From assembly GCA_036389715.1 (NCBI GenBank), contig DASVWH010000204.1, positions 1 through 21,479 of the forward strand: DNA of 21,479 nucleotides. The letters run 5' to 3'. The first letter of the stretch is position 1. Every line of letters starts with the position of its first letter. Below the pieces are notes generated by a model. The model did no database searches, was not told the DNA's origin, and was given only the letters and a program-made list of their open reading frames with translations. Source of the stretch: DASVWH01 sp036389715. GTDB lineage: Bacteria > Acidobacteriota > Blastocatellia > Pyrinomonadales > Pyrinomonadaceae. The translations under genes were made by a program, and so were the position numbers. Shown here piece after piece: positions 20,554 through 21,479 of the stretch.

Positions 20554-21479
20554 ATGCAAAAACTTGCTGAAATCTGCGTTCGCCGTCCCGTCTTCGCGAC
20601 GATGTTGATTCTCTCGCTGACGGTGGTGGGCCTCTTCTCCTTCAAGGCGCTCGGCGTTGACCTCTTCCCGAAGATTGACCTGCCGACCATTACCGTGACG
20701 GTCGTCAATCCGGGCGCGTCGCCGCAGGAGATCGAGACGGAGGTGACCGACAAGGTCGAAGGCGCAGTCAATACCATCAGCGGCATTGACGAGCTGCGCT
20801 CGACCTCGGTCGAAGGCGTCTCGCAGGTCTTCATCACGTTCCTTCTGGATAAGAACGCGGACATCGCCGCGCAGGAGGTGCGCGACAAGGTTGACCTGGT
20901 CATCGCAGACCTGCCGGAGACGGCCGAGAAGCCCATCGTCCAGAAGCTGGACACGGACGCCGCGCCCGTGCTGCGCATCGCACTGTCGGCCCCGCGCAGC
21001 CTGCGCGAAGTGACAGACGTTGCCGATAAGCGGATTAAGGAGCGCATCGAGGCCATCAACGGCGTCGGGCAGGTCCAGATCATCGGCGGCCGCAACCGCG
21101 AGATACAGGTCTGGGTGGACCCGGACAAGATGCGCGCCTACAACGTGACGGTCGCGGAGGTCGCGGCCGCCGTCCGCCAGCAGAACATGGAAGTGCCGGG
21201 CGGGCGCGTCAACGAAGGGACGCGCGAGCTGACCGTGAGGACGATGGGGCGCATCATTGACCCGGCCAGCTTCAATGATCTGGTCGTCGCCACGCGCGGC
21301 TCCTACACGGTCAAGGTCAGCGACATCGGCTACGTCGAGGACAGCGGCGAAGAGCAGCGCACGCAGGCGCTCCTGAACGGTCTGCCTGCCGTCACGCTCG
21401 TCGTCTCCAAGCAGTCGGGGCAGAACACGGTCGCCGTCGCCGACGCCGTCAAGGAACGCCTCGCAGAGATTACTCCGAC
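20554..21479 (+). CDS. RND-family multidrug efflux pump (HAE-1/AcrB type), 5' part
   Basis: About 308 codons before the window ends. The N-terminus MQKLAEICVRRPVFATMLIL and first membrane helix (about 13-33) lead into FKALGVDLFPKIDLPTITVT and the porter domain (PGASPQEIETEVTDKVEGAV; GVGQVQIIGGRNREIQVWVD; QQNMEVPGGRVNEGTRELTV), all typical of proton-driven tripartite drug pumps of the inner membrane. The TM4 acidic relay residues lie beyond the window. ATG 20554 has no Shine-Dalgarno: the preceding bases are AAACTTTTAGTT at the end of the repeat spacer. Its expression is therefore probably coupled to the adaptor gene. Confidence 0.95.
   Translation, partial: MQKLAEICVRRPVFATMLILSLTVVGLFSFKALGVDLFPKIDLPTITVTVVNPGASPQEIETEVTDKVEGAVNTISGIDELRSTSVEGVSQVFITFLLDKNADIAAQEVRDKVDLVIADLPETAEKPIVQKLDTDAAPVLRIALSAPRSLREVTDVADKRIKERIEAINGVGQVQIIGGRNREIQVWVDPDKMRAYNVTVAEVAAAVRQQNMEVPGGRVNEGTRELTVRTMGRIIDPASFNDLVVATRGSYTVKVSDIGYVEDSGEEQRTQALLNGLPAVTLVVSKQSGQNTVAVADAVKERLAEITP

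Overview
The window is GC-rich bacterial chromosomal DNA with about 20 genes on both strands and no sign of phage, plasmid, transposon, CRISPR, rRNA or tRNA. The gene mix (lipid-anchored RND adaptor, class II fumarase, long-form quinolinate synthase, Lon, PilZ, DUF883/Holin-X stress-type membrane proteins) fits a Gram-negative soil-type bacterium. I would guess an Acidobacteriota lineage such as Blastocatellia, but that rests on general resemblance and not on a marker gene.

Layout. 1-562 (minus) is the N-terminal part of a dihydrolipoamide dehydrogenase, divergent from a single-domain rhodanese (793-1164). A PilZ gene (1579-1965) follows a long leader that has a good promoter and nested complementary segments, a possible structured RNA. 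Then come fumC (2275-3696), nadA (3968-5080) and a small 4Fe-4S ferredoxin (5172-5402). A Rieske protein (5551-5904, minus) converges on the ferredoxin. From 6315 to 12353 the plus strand carries a CBS-pair protein with a 130-residue disordered Arg/Gly/Tyr-rich head, an Hsp20, Lon, a CPA2-type cation/proton antiporter and a small disordered protein. A 14-bp perfect hairpin (12364-12402) ends this group against the convergent minus-strand genes.

From 12445 to 18054 the minus strand carries (in transcription order, right to left) DUF883/ElaB-YqjD-like, Holin-X/YqjE-like, a DUF3618-like membrane protein, a diacylglycerol-kinase-family lipid kinase, a metallophosphoesterase and an exported TPR protein. 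The right end (18448 onward) is a classic efflux locus: TetR regulator behind a 22-bp perfect palindrome, periplasmic adaptor lipoprotein, and the start of an RND pump.

The most unusual feature is a set of intergenic inverted repeats built from 7-nt-phased units (8 nt at one locus), each locus with its own unit sequence. They are clear at 590-668, 7255-7384, 7773-7879, 14723-14868 and 17533-17607, with a decayed version at 20464-20552. Five of the six fill nearly the whole spacer between the stop codon of one gene and the start codon of the next co-directional gene. The downstream genes hsp20, lon and the RND pump then have no visible Shine-Dalgarno, whereas most other genes here have a clear one. 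As RNA, these arms would bring stop and next start together. I flag this as a candidate undescribed repeat system or RNA-level coupling device; it is an inference from pattern alone.
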